13,567 bases of DNA from JBOHSA01 sp050732995 (GTDB taxonomy: Bacteria; Gemmatimonadota; Gemmatimonadetes; Gemmatimonadales; GWC2-71-9). Where the stretch lies: contig JBOHSA010000116.1 of the NCBI GenBank assembly GCA_050732995.1, forward strand, positions 1-13,567, given 5' to 3'. Positions within the stretch are counted from its first letter, which is position 1. Each line of letters opens with the position of its first letter. The position numbers were made by a program, and so were the translations under genes. The notes beneath the pieces were generated by a model. That model had not been told where the DNA came from. It was given only the letters and a program-made list of their open reading frames with translations, and did not search any database. Shown here in pieces: positions 1-6,952 of the stretch.

Positions 1-858
1 GAAGGCGCGGGCGTCAAGCTGCGGCGCGCATTCGGGTTTGGCAACACCGAGGAGTTCGATCCGTTTCTCCTGTTCGACGACTTCCGCAACGAGCGCCCCG
101 ACGACTATCTCGCGGGCTTTCCGTGGCACCCGCATCGGGGCATCGAGACCATCACCTACGTCCTGACAGGGACGGTCAACCACGGCGACAGCCTGGGGAA
201 CCGGGGGACGCTCGGGGCCGGGGACGTGCAGTGGATGACGGCCGGCCGCGGCATCCTGCATCAGGAAATGCCGCAGGGCGACCCGCGGGGGTGGATGCAC
301 GGCTTCCAGCTCTGGGCCAACCTGCCCGCCGCCCTGAAGATGACCGCTCCGCGCTACCAGGACATCTTGGCCAAGGACATCCCGGAGGTGACGGACGACG
401 ACGGCACGCGGGTGCGAGTCGTGAGTGGGGACTTCTGGGGCACGACCGGGCCGGTGGAGGGCGTCGCCGCGGACCCGCGCTATCTCGACGTGTGGATCCC
501 AGCAGGTCGCCGCAAGACGTTGCCGGTCGAAACGACCCGGCACGCGTTCGCCTACGTCTTCGAAGGGTCCGGCACGTTCCGCGACGCGTCACAGCCGCGG
601 AACGTCCGCACGGAACGCGTGGGGTCGGCCGAGCACGGGACGCCGGAGGAGACGGGGAACCGGTCGCTGGTCCTGTTCGACCGCGGGGACGAGGTGCGCG
701 TGCAGGCGGGAGACGCCGGGATCCGATTCCTCCTGGTCTCGGGCCGGCCGATCGAGGAGCCCGTCGCCTGGTATGGCCCGATCGTGATGAACACCGATGA
801 GCAGCTGCGGCAGGCCTACGCCGAGCTACGCGACGGGACGTTCATCAAGCAGGGGTGA
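1..858 (+). CDS. Pirin family protein (5' truncated)
   Basis: The gene is open from the first base, so its start and probably some 10-30 residues lie outside the window; 285 residues are present. Pirins are bicupins: the N-terminal cupin binds a metal, and members act as nuclear cofactors in eukaryotes or as quercetin dioxygenase-like or regulatory proteins in bacteria. The hallmark PWHPHRGIET is at visible residues 41-50. H43 and H45, with H87 and E89 in ILHQEMP, match the four metal ligands of characterised pirins (two His, then His and Glu about 45 residues later), so this copy looks metal-competent. The C-terminal half (about 160-265, with YVFEGSGTF and FLLVSGRPI) is the second, degenerate cupin. 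No signal peptide can be judged because the start is missing. The stop codon lies 4 bp from the stop of the convergent amidase. The family is clear; the substrate or regulatory partner cannot be inferred here. Confidence 0.93.
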   Translation, partial: EGAGVKLRRAFGFGNTEEFDPFLLFDDFRNERPDDYLAGFPWHPHRGIETITYVLTGTVNHGDSLGNRGTLGAGDVQWMTAGRGILHQEMPQGDPRGWMHGFQLWANLPAALKMTAPRYQDILAKDIPEVTDDDGTRVRVVSGDFWGTTGPVEGVAADPRYLDVWIPAGRRKTLPVETTRHAFAYVFEGSGTFRDASQPRNVRTERVGSAEHGTPEETGNRSLVLFDRGDEVRVQAGDAGIRFLLVSGRPIEEPVAWYGPIVMNTDEQLRQAYAELRDGTFIKQG

Positions 859-862
859 GGCG

Positions 863-2521
863 TCAGCTCAGGGCCAGGGTCGGCGTGAACGTCGGCGCCT
901 TGCGCACCTTGGTCGCCTGCTCGAAGGCGTAGGCCAGCCGGATCAGCACCGGCTCGCTCCACGCGCGGCCGTAGAACGAGATGCCGAGCGGCAGGCCCAA
1001 GTGGAATCCGGCGGGCACCGTGATGTGCGGGTAGCCGGCGACCGCCGGGAACTGCGAGCTGCCGCCGCCGCCGCCGCCGCCGCCCCCGCCCGCCAGATCC
1101 ACGAGCGACGCCACCCCGCCGGACGGTCCGATCATCGCGTCCAACCGGTGTTTGTCCATCGTCGCGTCGATGCCCTTGGTGCGGGTCAGCTCGAGACACT
1201 TGGCGCGCGCGTCCAGATACGCCTGATCGGTGAGCGGCCCCCGGGCCTGGGACGCGATGAACGTCTCCTGCCCGAAGTAGGGCATCTCGCGCTCCTGGTT
1301 CGCCTCGTTGAACGCGATCAGGTCCGCCAGCGTGCGGGGCTTCACGTGCGGGGGCATGGTGGCGAGATAGGCGTTCAGGTCGGCCTTGAACTCGTACTGC
1401 AGCACGTCGCGCTCATTGGAGCCCATCTGTCCTGCCGTCTCGATCTCGGCGGGGTCGACCACTGCCGCGCCCTGCGCCTTGAGCACGGTGATCGCGGCCT
1501 CGACCACGCGATCCACGATCGGGTTGTTGCCGGAGCGGCGCTGGACGCCGATGCGGGCGCCTTTGAGCCCGGCGGGATCGAGGAACGCGGTGTAGTCGGG
1601 CGCGAGGTGGTCCGCCGCCGCGGCCGTCGCCGGGTCGCGCGGGTCGATGCCGGCCAACGCGGTGAGCAGCGCGGCGGCATCGGCCACCGTGCGGCACATC
1701 GGCCCCGCCGTGTCCTGGCTGTGGGCGATGGGGATGATGCCGGCGCGGCTTACCATGCCGACCGTCGGCTTGAGGCCGACGATGCCGCAGGCGTTCGACG
1801 GGCTGATGATCGAGCCATCCGTTTCGGTCCCCACCGCCGCCGCGCACATGCTGGCGCTCACCGCCGCCCCCGACCCTGAGCTCGAGCCGGACGGCGTGCG
1901 GTCCAGCACGTAGGGGTTCTTGCATTGGCGGCCGCGGCCACTCCACCCGCTGGACGAGCGGGAGGACCGGAAGTTGGCCCACTCCGAGAGATTGGCCTTG
2001 GCGAGGATCACCGCGCCCGCCGCGCGCAGCCGCTCGACGATGAATGCGTCCCGCAGGGCGATGTTGCCTTCGAGCGCGAGCGAGCCCGCGGTGGTCTGCA
2101 TCCGGTCGTGCGTGTCGATGTTGTCCTTAATGATGACCGGAATGCCGTGCAGCGGGCCGCGGACGCGACCACGCCGCCGCTCGCCGTCCAAGGCGTCCGC
2201 GATCGTGAGCGCATCGGGGTTGGTCTCGAGCACCGCCCGCAGCGTCGGCCCCTGCCGGTCCAGCGCCGCGATGCGGTCGAGATAGGCCTGCGTGACGCCG
2301 CGCGCCGTGAGCCTTCCGGCCCGCATGCCGTCTTGGAGCTGGACGACGGTCATCTCCTCCAGCGCGAACGCCTGCCCCGGACGGGCGGCCGCCGGGGTTG
2401 GGGCGGCAGGCTGGGACATGCCCCACCCCTCCCGAGGCAGCGCGGCGCCGGCCAAGGCCAGCGAGGTGAGCTCCACGAAGTCGCGGCGCGACACAGGGTT
2501 CGACAAATCATTCCGGGTCAT
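863..2521 (-). CDS. Tat-exported amidase (amidase signature family)
   Basis: This 552-residue protein hydrolyses an amide bond with a Ser-cisSer-Lys triad. Visible triad members are K132 in IPVIIKDNID, a serine in the GSSSGSGAA loop (about S217), and the nucleophile S237 in GTETDGSI. The following KPTVGMVSRAGIIPI and SQDTAGPM segments are also typical of the family. I chose the ATG at 2521 because it gives a twin-arginine signal (SRRDFVELTSLALAGAALP, residues 11-29), so the enzyme is probably exported folded to the periplasm. The reading frame stays open upstream to 3010, but that part has no coding character. No clear Shine-Dalgarno sequence precedes the start. Residues near the C-terminus contain ten consecutive glycines (positions 1061-1090), where relatives usually have a mixed loop of the type NGDxxxGGSS before AVAGYPxITVPAG. 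Substrate is unknown; this family includes peptide amidases, aryl-acylamidases and GatA-like enzymes, and lack of GatB/C neighbours argues against GatA. Confidence 0.93.
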   Translation of the reverse strand: MTRNDLSNPVSRRDFVELTSLALAGAALPREGWGMSQPAAPTPAAARPGQAFALEEMTVVQLQDGMRAGRLTARGVTQAYLDRIAALDRQGPTLRAVLETNPDALTIADALDGERRRGRVRGPLHGIPVIIKDNIDTHDRMQTTAGSLALEGNIALRDAFIVERLRAAGAVILAKANLSEWANFRSSRSSSGWSGRGRQCKNPYVLDRTPSGSSSGSGAAVSASMCAAAVGTETDGSIISPSNACGIVGLKPTVGMVSRAGIIPIAHSQDTAGPMCRTVADAAALLTALAGIDPRDPATAAAADHLAPDYTAFLDPAGLKGARIGVQRRSGNNPIVDRVVEAAITVLKAQGAAVVDPAEIETAGQMGSNERDVLQYEFKADLNAYLATMPPHVKPRTLADLIAFNEANQEREMPYFGQETFIASQARGPLTDQAYLDARAKCLELTRTKGIDATMDKHRLDAMIGPSGGVASLVDLAGGGGGGGGGGSSQFPAVAGYPHITVPAGFHLGLPLGISFYGRAWSEPVLIRLAYAFEQATKVRKAPTFTPTLALS

Positions 2522-2561
2522 GGGTGGCTCGGGGTGAAGGACAGACGCTGGGAACCGCGTT

Positions 2562-2590
2562 AAGCTGCGGGCCTCGCCCCCTGGGCGCAA
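2562..2590 (-). promoter_or_regulatory. Possible amidase promoter
   Basis: Reading the minus strand, TTGCGC (2590-2585) is followed 17 nt later by CAGCTT (2567-2562), about 40 nt before the amidase ATG. The match to a sigma-70 promoter is partial. I list it because AGCTT-type -10 candidates recur before two other genes in this window. The rest of 2522-2642 shows no gene. Confidence 0.22.
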
Positions 2591-2642
2591 CGGGAACTCG
2601 GGCTTAGACGGAGAGGCCGGCAGGCGAGGAGATCCGGATCGT

Positions 2643-2916
2643 TTATTGGCCGCCGGAGGCGGAGCCACCGTCCGACGGTGATCCCCGACTGATCGACTGC
2701 AACAAAACAAACGCTCCGATCGTGCCACCGCCTGCCACGAGGTAGAGCAGTCCCGCGACCAGGGTGCTGGCGCCCCCGAGCGTGCGGAGGGCCGTGGCGG
2801 CCGCGAGTGCGGCAAACCCGGTTGCGGGTGCGAATGCGCCCCAGGAAGAGCGCGAGGAGCGACGCTCCGGCAAGGAGCAGCGGAACCGGGCTCCGGTGCT
2901 TCGCTGTCAGCGCCAC
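2643..2916 (-). pseudogene. Small membrane protein, apparent frameshift
   Basis: A GTG at 2916 has GAGG four bases upstream (2925-2922 region, minus strand) and overlaps the end of the ABC gene by 10 bp, a typical coupled arrangement. It encodes MALTAKHRSPVPLLLAGASL and LALFLG, a convincing first membrane helix. The frame then turns into Arg-rich non-protein-like sequence. The neighbouring frame takes over exactly there with GAFAPATGFAALAAATAL, then LVAGLLYLVAGGGTIGAFVL and a Gly/Ser-rich tail ending at the TAA at 2643. Adding one G to the GGGG run near 2847-2850 would join both halves into a protein of about 91 residues with two to three hydrophobic segments. I infer a one-base loss, either a true mutation or a homopolymer sequencing error. 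I do not recognise the family, and no function can be assigned. Confidence 0.5.
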
Positions 2917-3428
2917 AGCACCTCGACGTTCTCGCCGGACGACTCCATCTGACGAAGGACCATGTGGTGATACGCGCCGCGGGCCTGCATGAGCTGCTCG
3001 TGGGTCCCACGCTCGATGACCCGCCCCTCTTCCATCAGCAGGATCAGGTCGGCGCGTCGGATAGTGGAGAGGCGATGGGCGATGACGAAGGTGCTGCGCC
3101 CGGCGAGCAGCGTGGCCATCGAGGCCTGAATAAGCTGCTCGCTTTCCGTGTCCAGGTTGCTCGTGGCCTCGTCGAGGATGAGGATCTGGGGGGAGGCCAG
3201 GATGGCCCGGGCGATGGCCAGGCGTTGGCGCTGGCCGCCCGCGTAGCGGTACGGAAAGAGCCAGCGCAGGTACTCGCGGAGGTACTCACGCCGCCTGCTG
3301 CGCGGCGGGCGTGAAGCGTCCGACGCCGGCGGGTCCTGGCGGGGCTCCTCCGTGTCGTCGAGTCGCCGCTGTTTGTAGTCCTGGAGGAAGTTCCGATACC
3401 GTTGGCGCGAGGAGCGAGCTTGACTCAT
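2907..3428 (-). CDS. ABC exporter remnant with in-frame internal deletion
   Basis: The 173-residue product starts like a full ABC exporter: a charged N-terminal tail (MSQARSSRQRYRNFLQDYKQ), a Pro/Arg linker, then REYLREYLRWLFPYRYA, which normally leads into the first membrane helix. At residue 63-64 it jumps directly to GGQRQRLAIARAILASPQ, the ABC signature motif. After this come Walker B with D-loop (QILILDEATSNLD, residues 81-93), the H-loop (VIAHRLSTI, 115-123) and a normal NBD end. All six membrane helices, Walker A and the Q-loop are missing: typical exporters have about 580-650 residues, so some 400-480 residues are gone without loss of frame. It cannot bind ATP or transport as a normal exporter. 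It may be a natural deletion derivative, a decaying pseudogene or an assembly join across short homology. The membrane gene at 2916 overlaps its end by 10 bp. Confidence 0.8.
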   Translation of the reverse strand: MSQARSSRQRYRNFLQDYKQRRLDDTEEPRQDPPASDASRPPRSRRREYLREYLRWLFPYRYAGGQRQRLAIARAILASPQILILDEATSNLDTESEQLIQASMATLLAGRSTFVIAHRLSTIRRADLILLMEEGRVIERGTHEQLMQARGAYHHMVLRQMESSGENVEVLWR

Positions 3429-3448
3429 CCGATGGCCGCTTGGGAGAA

Positions 3449-3478
3449 CGTGCGGCGCCGCTGAGGCGGCGCCGCACG
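3449..3478 (-). terminator. Strong GC hairpin, probable terminator
   Basis: Perfect 13-bp arms, 3449-3461 (CGTGCGGCGCCGC) and 3466-3478, flank a 4-nt loop. It lies 32 bp past the stop of the minus-strand acyltransferase and is followed on that strand by TTCTCCC, a weak T-tract. It most likely ends acyltransferase transcription. It also sits only 20 bp before the ATG of the ABC gene, so if it terminates fully that gene has almost no room for a promoter. Partial read-through, or an mRNA structure in the ABC leader, are alternatives. Confidence 0.6.
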
Positions 3479-3510
3479 CCTCGATGAAAGCCGCCAGCGC
3501 ATCGCCGGGT

Positions 3511-4743
3511 TCAGAGGTAGCTCAGCCACCAGTCCTGCCGCCTGGCCTTGAGGCCGGCGAACCAGCGACACGGGAAATACAGCAGCACGATCGCGACCGC
3601 CCAGACGGCGTACAGGAGCCCGAGGCCCCAGGTGTACCCCTCGGGCGCGGGGGGATTGCCCATCGGATGGTTGGTGAAGAGCCAGGGGCTCACCTCGCCC
3701 AGGCGGACCGTCGAGACGACCAGCGCCACGGCGTGAATCAGCGGGATGTGGAGCATGTAGTAGAAGAACGGCACGCGGCCGAAGACGGCGATCCAGCGGG
3801 CGAGCGCGCCGCGCGCCCCCTCGAGCAGCGGGATCAGCGCCAGGGTGGGGGCCAGCGTCATCAGCAGGAAGAGAAGCGACGCCGGGTACTTGCTGGTGTT
3901 CAAGAACGCGAGCAGCGCCGGCATCGGCGAGGAGCCATTCCACGGCTGCGGATCGCCGTAGAGGTTGAATCCCCGCAGCACCAGGAAGAGCGCGGTCGCC
4001 CCGAGGCCCACGGCCAGGCAGATCCGGTTCCGCCGCGCCGGCTCCAGCGTCAGGATCTTCCCAAACGCATAGCCTGCGGCCATGACGCCGATCCACGGGA
4101 CGATCGAGTAGAGCACGATCAGGTTGGGACCGTCGGCCCCGAACCGGATCGGCCCGGCGAAGAACCCCACGTACAAGATCTTCCAGAGCGCGGCGGGGGT
4201 GGTGTCGCCCAACGCCGGGACCAGCGTACGGAGGTGGGGATCCATCAGGTTGTGAGCCACGATGATGACGACGCCGATGGTCCCGACCGCCGCGAGCGGC
4301 AGCTTCACCAACCCCGCCAGCAGGATCATGCACCAGCCGATGGCCCAGATGACGCCGGCCATCTCGTAGCTCGCGAAATCGAAGTTGAAGGTCCAGGCCA
4401 CGCGGAGGAACGTGAGCTCGAGCAAAACGAGCCAAGCGCCGCGGATCAGCAGATGCCGCGAGAGATCGGCGTGCTTCCGGCCGTAGAAGAAGGCACTGGT
4501 TCCGGCCAGGAAGAGAAATGCCGGCGCGCAGAAGTGGGTGACCCAGCGGGTGAAAAAGATCCCCGGTGTGGGGCCGCCGGCGGGGAGGCCGGAAAAGACG
4601 CGCACGTGGTCGATCGCCATCAGCACCATGACCGCGCCACGGATCAGGTCGATGGACGCGATGCGGGATGTGGAGGCAGCCGACCGTGCCGCCTGGGCGG
4701 CGGGTGGGGTGGCGCTCATGGGCTGCGAACGTGTGCCGCCCAT
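3511..4743 (-). CDS. DUF1624/HGSNAT-like membrane acyltransferase
   Basis: A 410-residue multipass inner-membrane protein with about 10 hydrophobic segments. The N-terminal signature IASIDLIRGAVMVLMAIDHV (residues 28-47) with the conserved Asp-His pair, followed by FFTRWVTHFCAPAFLFLAG, is characteristic of the DUF1624 / COG3503 family related to heparan-alpha-glucosaminide N-acetyltransferase. Members are thought to move acyl groups from cytoplasmic acyl-CoA across the membrane to an outside acceptor, often a sugar; the acceptor here is unknown. A second conserved region, FGRVPFFYYMLHIPLIHAVA, lies around residues 323-342. The ATG at 4743 is used; an internal ATG at 4719 (MSATPP) is an equally possible start because neither has a good ribosome binding site. 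It is divergent from the cupin gene and followed by the strong hairpin, so it is probably transcribed alone. Confidence 0.88.
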   Translation of the reverse strand: MGGTRSQPMSATPPAAQAARSAASTSRIASIDLIRGAVMVLMAIDHVRVFSGLPAGGPTPGIFFTRWVTHFCAPAFLFLAGTSAFFYGRKHADLSRHLLIRGAWLVLLELTFLRVAWTFNFDFASYEMAGVIWAIGWCMILLAGLVKLPLAAVGTIGVVIIVAHNLMDPHLRTLVPALGDTTPAALWKILYVGFFAGPIRFGADGPNLIVLYSIVPWIGVMAAGYAFGKILTLEPARRNRICLAVGLGATALFLVLRGFNLYGDPQPWNGSSPMPALLAFLNTSKYPASLLFLLMTLAPTLALIPLLEGARGALARWIAVFGRVPFFYYMLHIPLIHAVALVVSTVRLGEVSPWLFTNHPMGNPPAPEGYTWGLGLLYAVWAVAIVLLYFPCRWFAGLKARRQDWWLSYL

Positions 4744-4796
4744 GGCTCCCGGTCAAGGGCGCATGCCTCAGCGCAATCTCAGTTCGCCGACGCCAT

Positions 4797-4824
4797 TTGC
4801 GCTCCGTCCGGATCGGTCTATCGT
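4797..4824 (+). promoter_or_regulatory. Possible cupin promoter
   Basis: TTGCGC (4797-4802) and TATCGT (4819-4824) are spaced by 16 nt in the 138-bp divergent region between the acyltransferase and the cupin gene. A second TTGCGC lies on the minus strand at 4776-4771, forming a 7-bp inverted repeat (AGCGCAA/TTGCGCT) with a 20-nt centre. The matches are modest and could be chance. Confidence 0.28.
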
Positions 4825-4881
4825 GAGTCTCATGCGCTTCGCAGTCCGGCCGGTCTCCACCACCGATCCAAGGAGAGGGCG

Positions 4882-5400
4882 ATGAAAAGCGTAGTGCCGA
4901 GTGTCCTTGTATTGCTGTGCGCCTCGTCGACGGCGGTCCAGACCTCCCCGTCGGCCATTGACGTGACCGCCGAAGAGATTCAGGCCGCCCTGAAGCAGAC
5001 GGCCGACCGGAGGGTCAGTGATCAGGCGATTCGCATGGCCGACGTCGGCGGTTACAACGTCGGGATCGGGGTGGTCCATCGGTCCGAAGGGCCGCAGGGC
5101 GCCATCGCGCACAGCAAGATCACGGAGGTCTACCACGTCATGGAGGGTGCCGGGACACTCGTGACGGGTGGCACCCTGGTGGACCCGCGGCCGTCGCCAC
5201 CGGAGAGTCAGGTCGTCACGGTGCTCAACGGCCCCAGCACGGGGGGCAGCTCCATCCAGGCCGGGCAGAGCCGCCGGATCAAAGCGGGCGACGTCGTCAT
5301 CCTGCCGCCGAACACGCCGCACTGGTTCAGCGCCATGGAGGGGACCATCGTGTATCTGGTGGTCCGGATGGACCCGGAGCAGGTGGTGCGGCTCAAGTGA
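4882..5400 (+). CDS. Secreted single-domain cupin protein
   Basis: A 172-residue protein with a Sec-type signal peptide (MKSVVPSVLVLLCASSTAVQ), so probably periplasmic. The start at 4882 is fixed by AGGAG at 4871-4875 with 6-nt spacing, the best ribosome binding site in the window. The cupin core is visible: motif 1 around AHSKITEVYHVMEGAGTLVT (residues 76-95; H77, E82 and H85 are candidate ligands) and motif 2 GDVVILPPNTPHWFS (136-150; H147). The first motif has Lys where classical cupins have the second His of HxH, so metal binding may differ or the ligand may come from elsewhere. Cupins of this size include small-molecule isomerases, dioxygenases and sugar-binding proteins; I cannot choose between them. 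It precedes the CapA-like gene on the same strand by 55 bp and may share its transcript. Confidence 0.87.
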   Translation: MKSVVPSVLVLLCASSTAVQTSPSAIDVTAEEIQAALKQTADRRVSDQAIRMADVGGYNVGIGVVHRSEGPQGAIAHSKITEVYHVMEGAGTLVTGGTLVDPRPSPPESQVVTVLNGPSTGGSSIQAGQSRRIKAGDVVILPPNTPHWFSAMEGTIVYLVVRMDPEQVVRLK

Positions 5401-5416
5401 GTCGGATCGCGGCGAG

Positions 5417-5445
5417 TTGAGGCCGAGGGAATGAGGCTGTAGCTT
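5417..5445 (+). promoter_or_regulatory. Possible promoter just before CapA-like gene
   Basis: TTGAGG (5417-5422) and TAGCTT (5440-5445) are separated by 17 nt, and the -10 candidate ends only 10 nt before the ATG at 5456. No Shine-Dalgarno sequence is visible, so if this promoter is used the mRNA would be nearly leaderless. The same TAGCTT hexamer occurs 13 nt before the murQ ATG. Confidence 0.35.
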
Positions 5446-5455
5446 TTCGCGGGCC

Positions 5456-6826
5456 ATGACGCGCCGCGATCGGCTGTGGTGGGTCGTCGTGTTGGCCTCG
5501 GTGCCGGCGGCCGCGGGCGTCGCCCAGGACCGGCCCGGCAACGGGACCTTCACTCTGGCGCTTGCGGGCGACGCGATCATCACGCGCCGGCTCTCCCCCT
5601 ACCGCGAGCCCGAATTCGTCCGCTTGATCGACCTGATCCGCGGGGCGGACGCCGCGTTCACCAACCTCGAGATGCTGTTCCACGATTACGAGCCGTACCC
5701 GATGCACGAGAGCGGCGGGACCTACATGCGGGCCGAGCCCGCCCTCGCGGCCGAGCTGGTCTGGGCCGGCTTCGACCTCGTCTCCCTGGCCAACAACCAC
5801 GCGGGGGACTACGGCGTCGAGGGGATGCGCCTCAACCGGCGCTACGCGCAGGAGGCGGGACTCGTGTACGCAGGCACGGGAGAGAATCTCGCCGAGGCGC
5901 GGGAGGCGCGCTTCCTCGAGACGGCTGACGGTCGCGTGGCCCTGGTCTCGCTGGCGTCCACCTTTCCGGCGCACTCCGCCGCCGGCAAGGCGCGCGGCGC
6001 CGTGCGCGGGCGGCCCGGGTTGAACCCCTTGCGCCATACGAGCCTGCGCCTCGTCCTGCGCGACCGGTTGGGCCCGCTGCGCGCGGCCCTGCGCGACGCC
6101 GGGATCACCGTCTCGGACAGCGGTGGCGGGGGGGGCGGGGGCGACACGCTGCGCGCTTTGGGCACGCGGTTCGTGGTCGCGGACACGACCGGTGTGCGGA
6201 CCCTGCCCGATTCCGAGGACGTGGCCGAGATCGCTGCCGTGGTGCGCAACGCGGCGCGCCTGGCCGAGTACGTGGTCGTCAGCATCCACGCGCACGAGGG
6301 GGGCCGCACGCGGGCCGAGCCCGCCGAGTTCCTGGTCACCTTCGCGCGCGCGATGATCGACGCCGGGGCCGATGTCTTCGTGGGCCACGGCCCGCACGTC
6401 CTGCGGGCGATCGAGCTCTACAAGGGCAAGCCGCTCTTCTATAGTCTCGGCGACTTCATGTTCCAGAACGAGACCGTGCTGCGGCTGCCAGAGGAGAACT
6501 ACGACCCCTTCAACCTGGGCGAGAACCGGCACGTCGCCGACCTGAACGACGCGCGGTACCGAAACGACACTCGTGGGTTCCCCTCGCAGCGGGAGATCTG
6601 GGAGTCGGTGGTGGCCCTGGTGCGGTGGCAGGGCGACACGCTGGCAGGGATCGAGCTGTATCCGATCACGCTGGGCTTCGGGCGGCCGCGCCAGGAGCGC
6701 GGGCGCCCCAAGCTGGCCGATCGCGAGCTGGGCCGGAAGATCGTCGGCGACCTGCTCGATCGCTCGCGCCCCTTCGGGACGACGATCGAGTGGAAGGACG
6801 GGATCGGGGTGGTGCGCGTCCGGTGA
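5456..6826 (+). CDS. CapA/PGA_cap family exported protein
   Basis: A 456-residue protein with an N-terminal signal peptide (MTRRDRLWWVVVLASVPAAA, cleavage probably near VAQ). The fold is that of CapA (PGA_cap), a calcineurin-like metallophosphoesterase relative linked to poly-gamma-glutamate capsule synthesis. Family motifs are clear: LALAGDAIITRR (D39), AFTNLEMLF (N70, E72), SLANNHAGDYG (N113, N114, H115, D118), VVVSIHAHEGG in place of the usual HWG motif, and GADVFVGHGPHVLRAIELY followed by KPLFYSLGDFMFQN. No capB, capC or capD homologue is adjacent, so a role in poly-gamma-glutamate synthesis is not supported by context; many stand-alone CapA-like proteins have unknown roles at the cell surface. 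Seven consecutive glycines (6122-6142) lie between the two halves of the domain. It follows the cupin gene by 55 bp. Confidence 0.88.
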   Translation: MTRRDRLWWVVVLASVPAAAGVAQDRPGNGTFTLALAGDAIITRRLSPYREPEFVRLIDLIRGADAAFTNLEMLFHDYEPYPMHESGGTYMRAEPALAAELVWAGFDLVSLANNHAGDYGVEGMRLNRRYAQEAGLVYAGTGENLAEAREARFLETADGRVALVSLASTFPAHSAAGKARGAVRGRPGLNPLRHTSLRLVLRDRLGPLRAALRDAGITVSDSGGGGGGGDTLRALGTRFVVADTTGVRTLPDSEDVAEIAAVVRNAARLAEYVVVSIHAHEGGRTRAEPAEFLVTFARAMIDAGADVFVGHGPHVLRAIELYKGKPLFYSLGDFMFQNETVLRLPEENYDPFNLGENRHVADLNDARYRNDTRGFPSQREIWESVVALVRWQGDTLAGIELYPITLGFGRPRQERGRPKLADRELGRKIVGDLLDRSRPFGTTIEWKDGIGVVRVR

Positions 6827-6880
6827 GCGCCGTAGCGTCCTTCAGAACGCAACGCGGCCGAACGGGGACTTCAGTCCCTC

Positions 6881-6922
6881 ATACCAACCCCACCACCGTC
6901 ATGCCGACCCCACCACCGTCAT
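6881..6922. repeat. 20-bp tandem duplication
   Basis: Two adjacent 20-bp units (6881-6900 and 6901-6920) differ at two positions. The shared core ACCCCACCACCGTCAT occurs at 6887-6902 and 6907-6922. The repeat lies in the intergenic spacer and shows no dyad symmetry. Confidence 0.85.
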
Positions 6923-6952
6923 CGCCAATCCCGAACACCGGGAGCCGTTGTG

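Noticed and set aside
797..1879. 360-residue plus-strand open frame
   Set aside because: Lies antisense to the well-recognised amidase; composition is Arg/Gly/His-rich as expected for a GC-rich shadow frame.
2522..3010. N-terminal extension of the amidase frame
   Set aside because: The frame is open, but the sequence has no protein character, crosses another gene and would bury the Tat signal that starts at 2521.
3425..4756. 443-residue minus-strand frame overlapping the acyltransferase
   Set aside because: Out-of-frame Arg/Pro-rich shadow of the membrane protein, which has clear helices and family motifs.
3484..4881. Long plus-strand open frame continuous with the cupin
   Set aside because: Antisense to the acyltransferase and rich in Arg, Gln, Asp and His; the real cupin start at 4882 has a strong ribosome binding site and a signal peptide.
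5393..6532. 379-residue minus-strand frame
   Set aside because: Antisense shadow of the CapA-like gene, with no recognisable motifs.
6865..6878. Hairpin after the CapA-like gene as a terminator
   Set aside because: Only five strong pairs and no T-tract; too weak to call.
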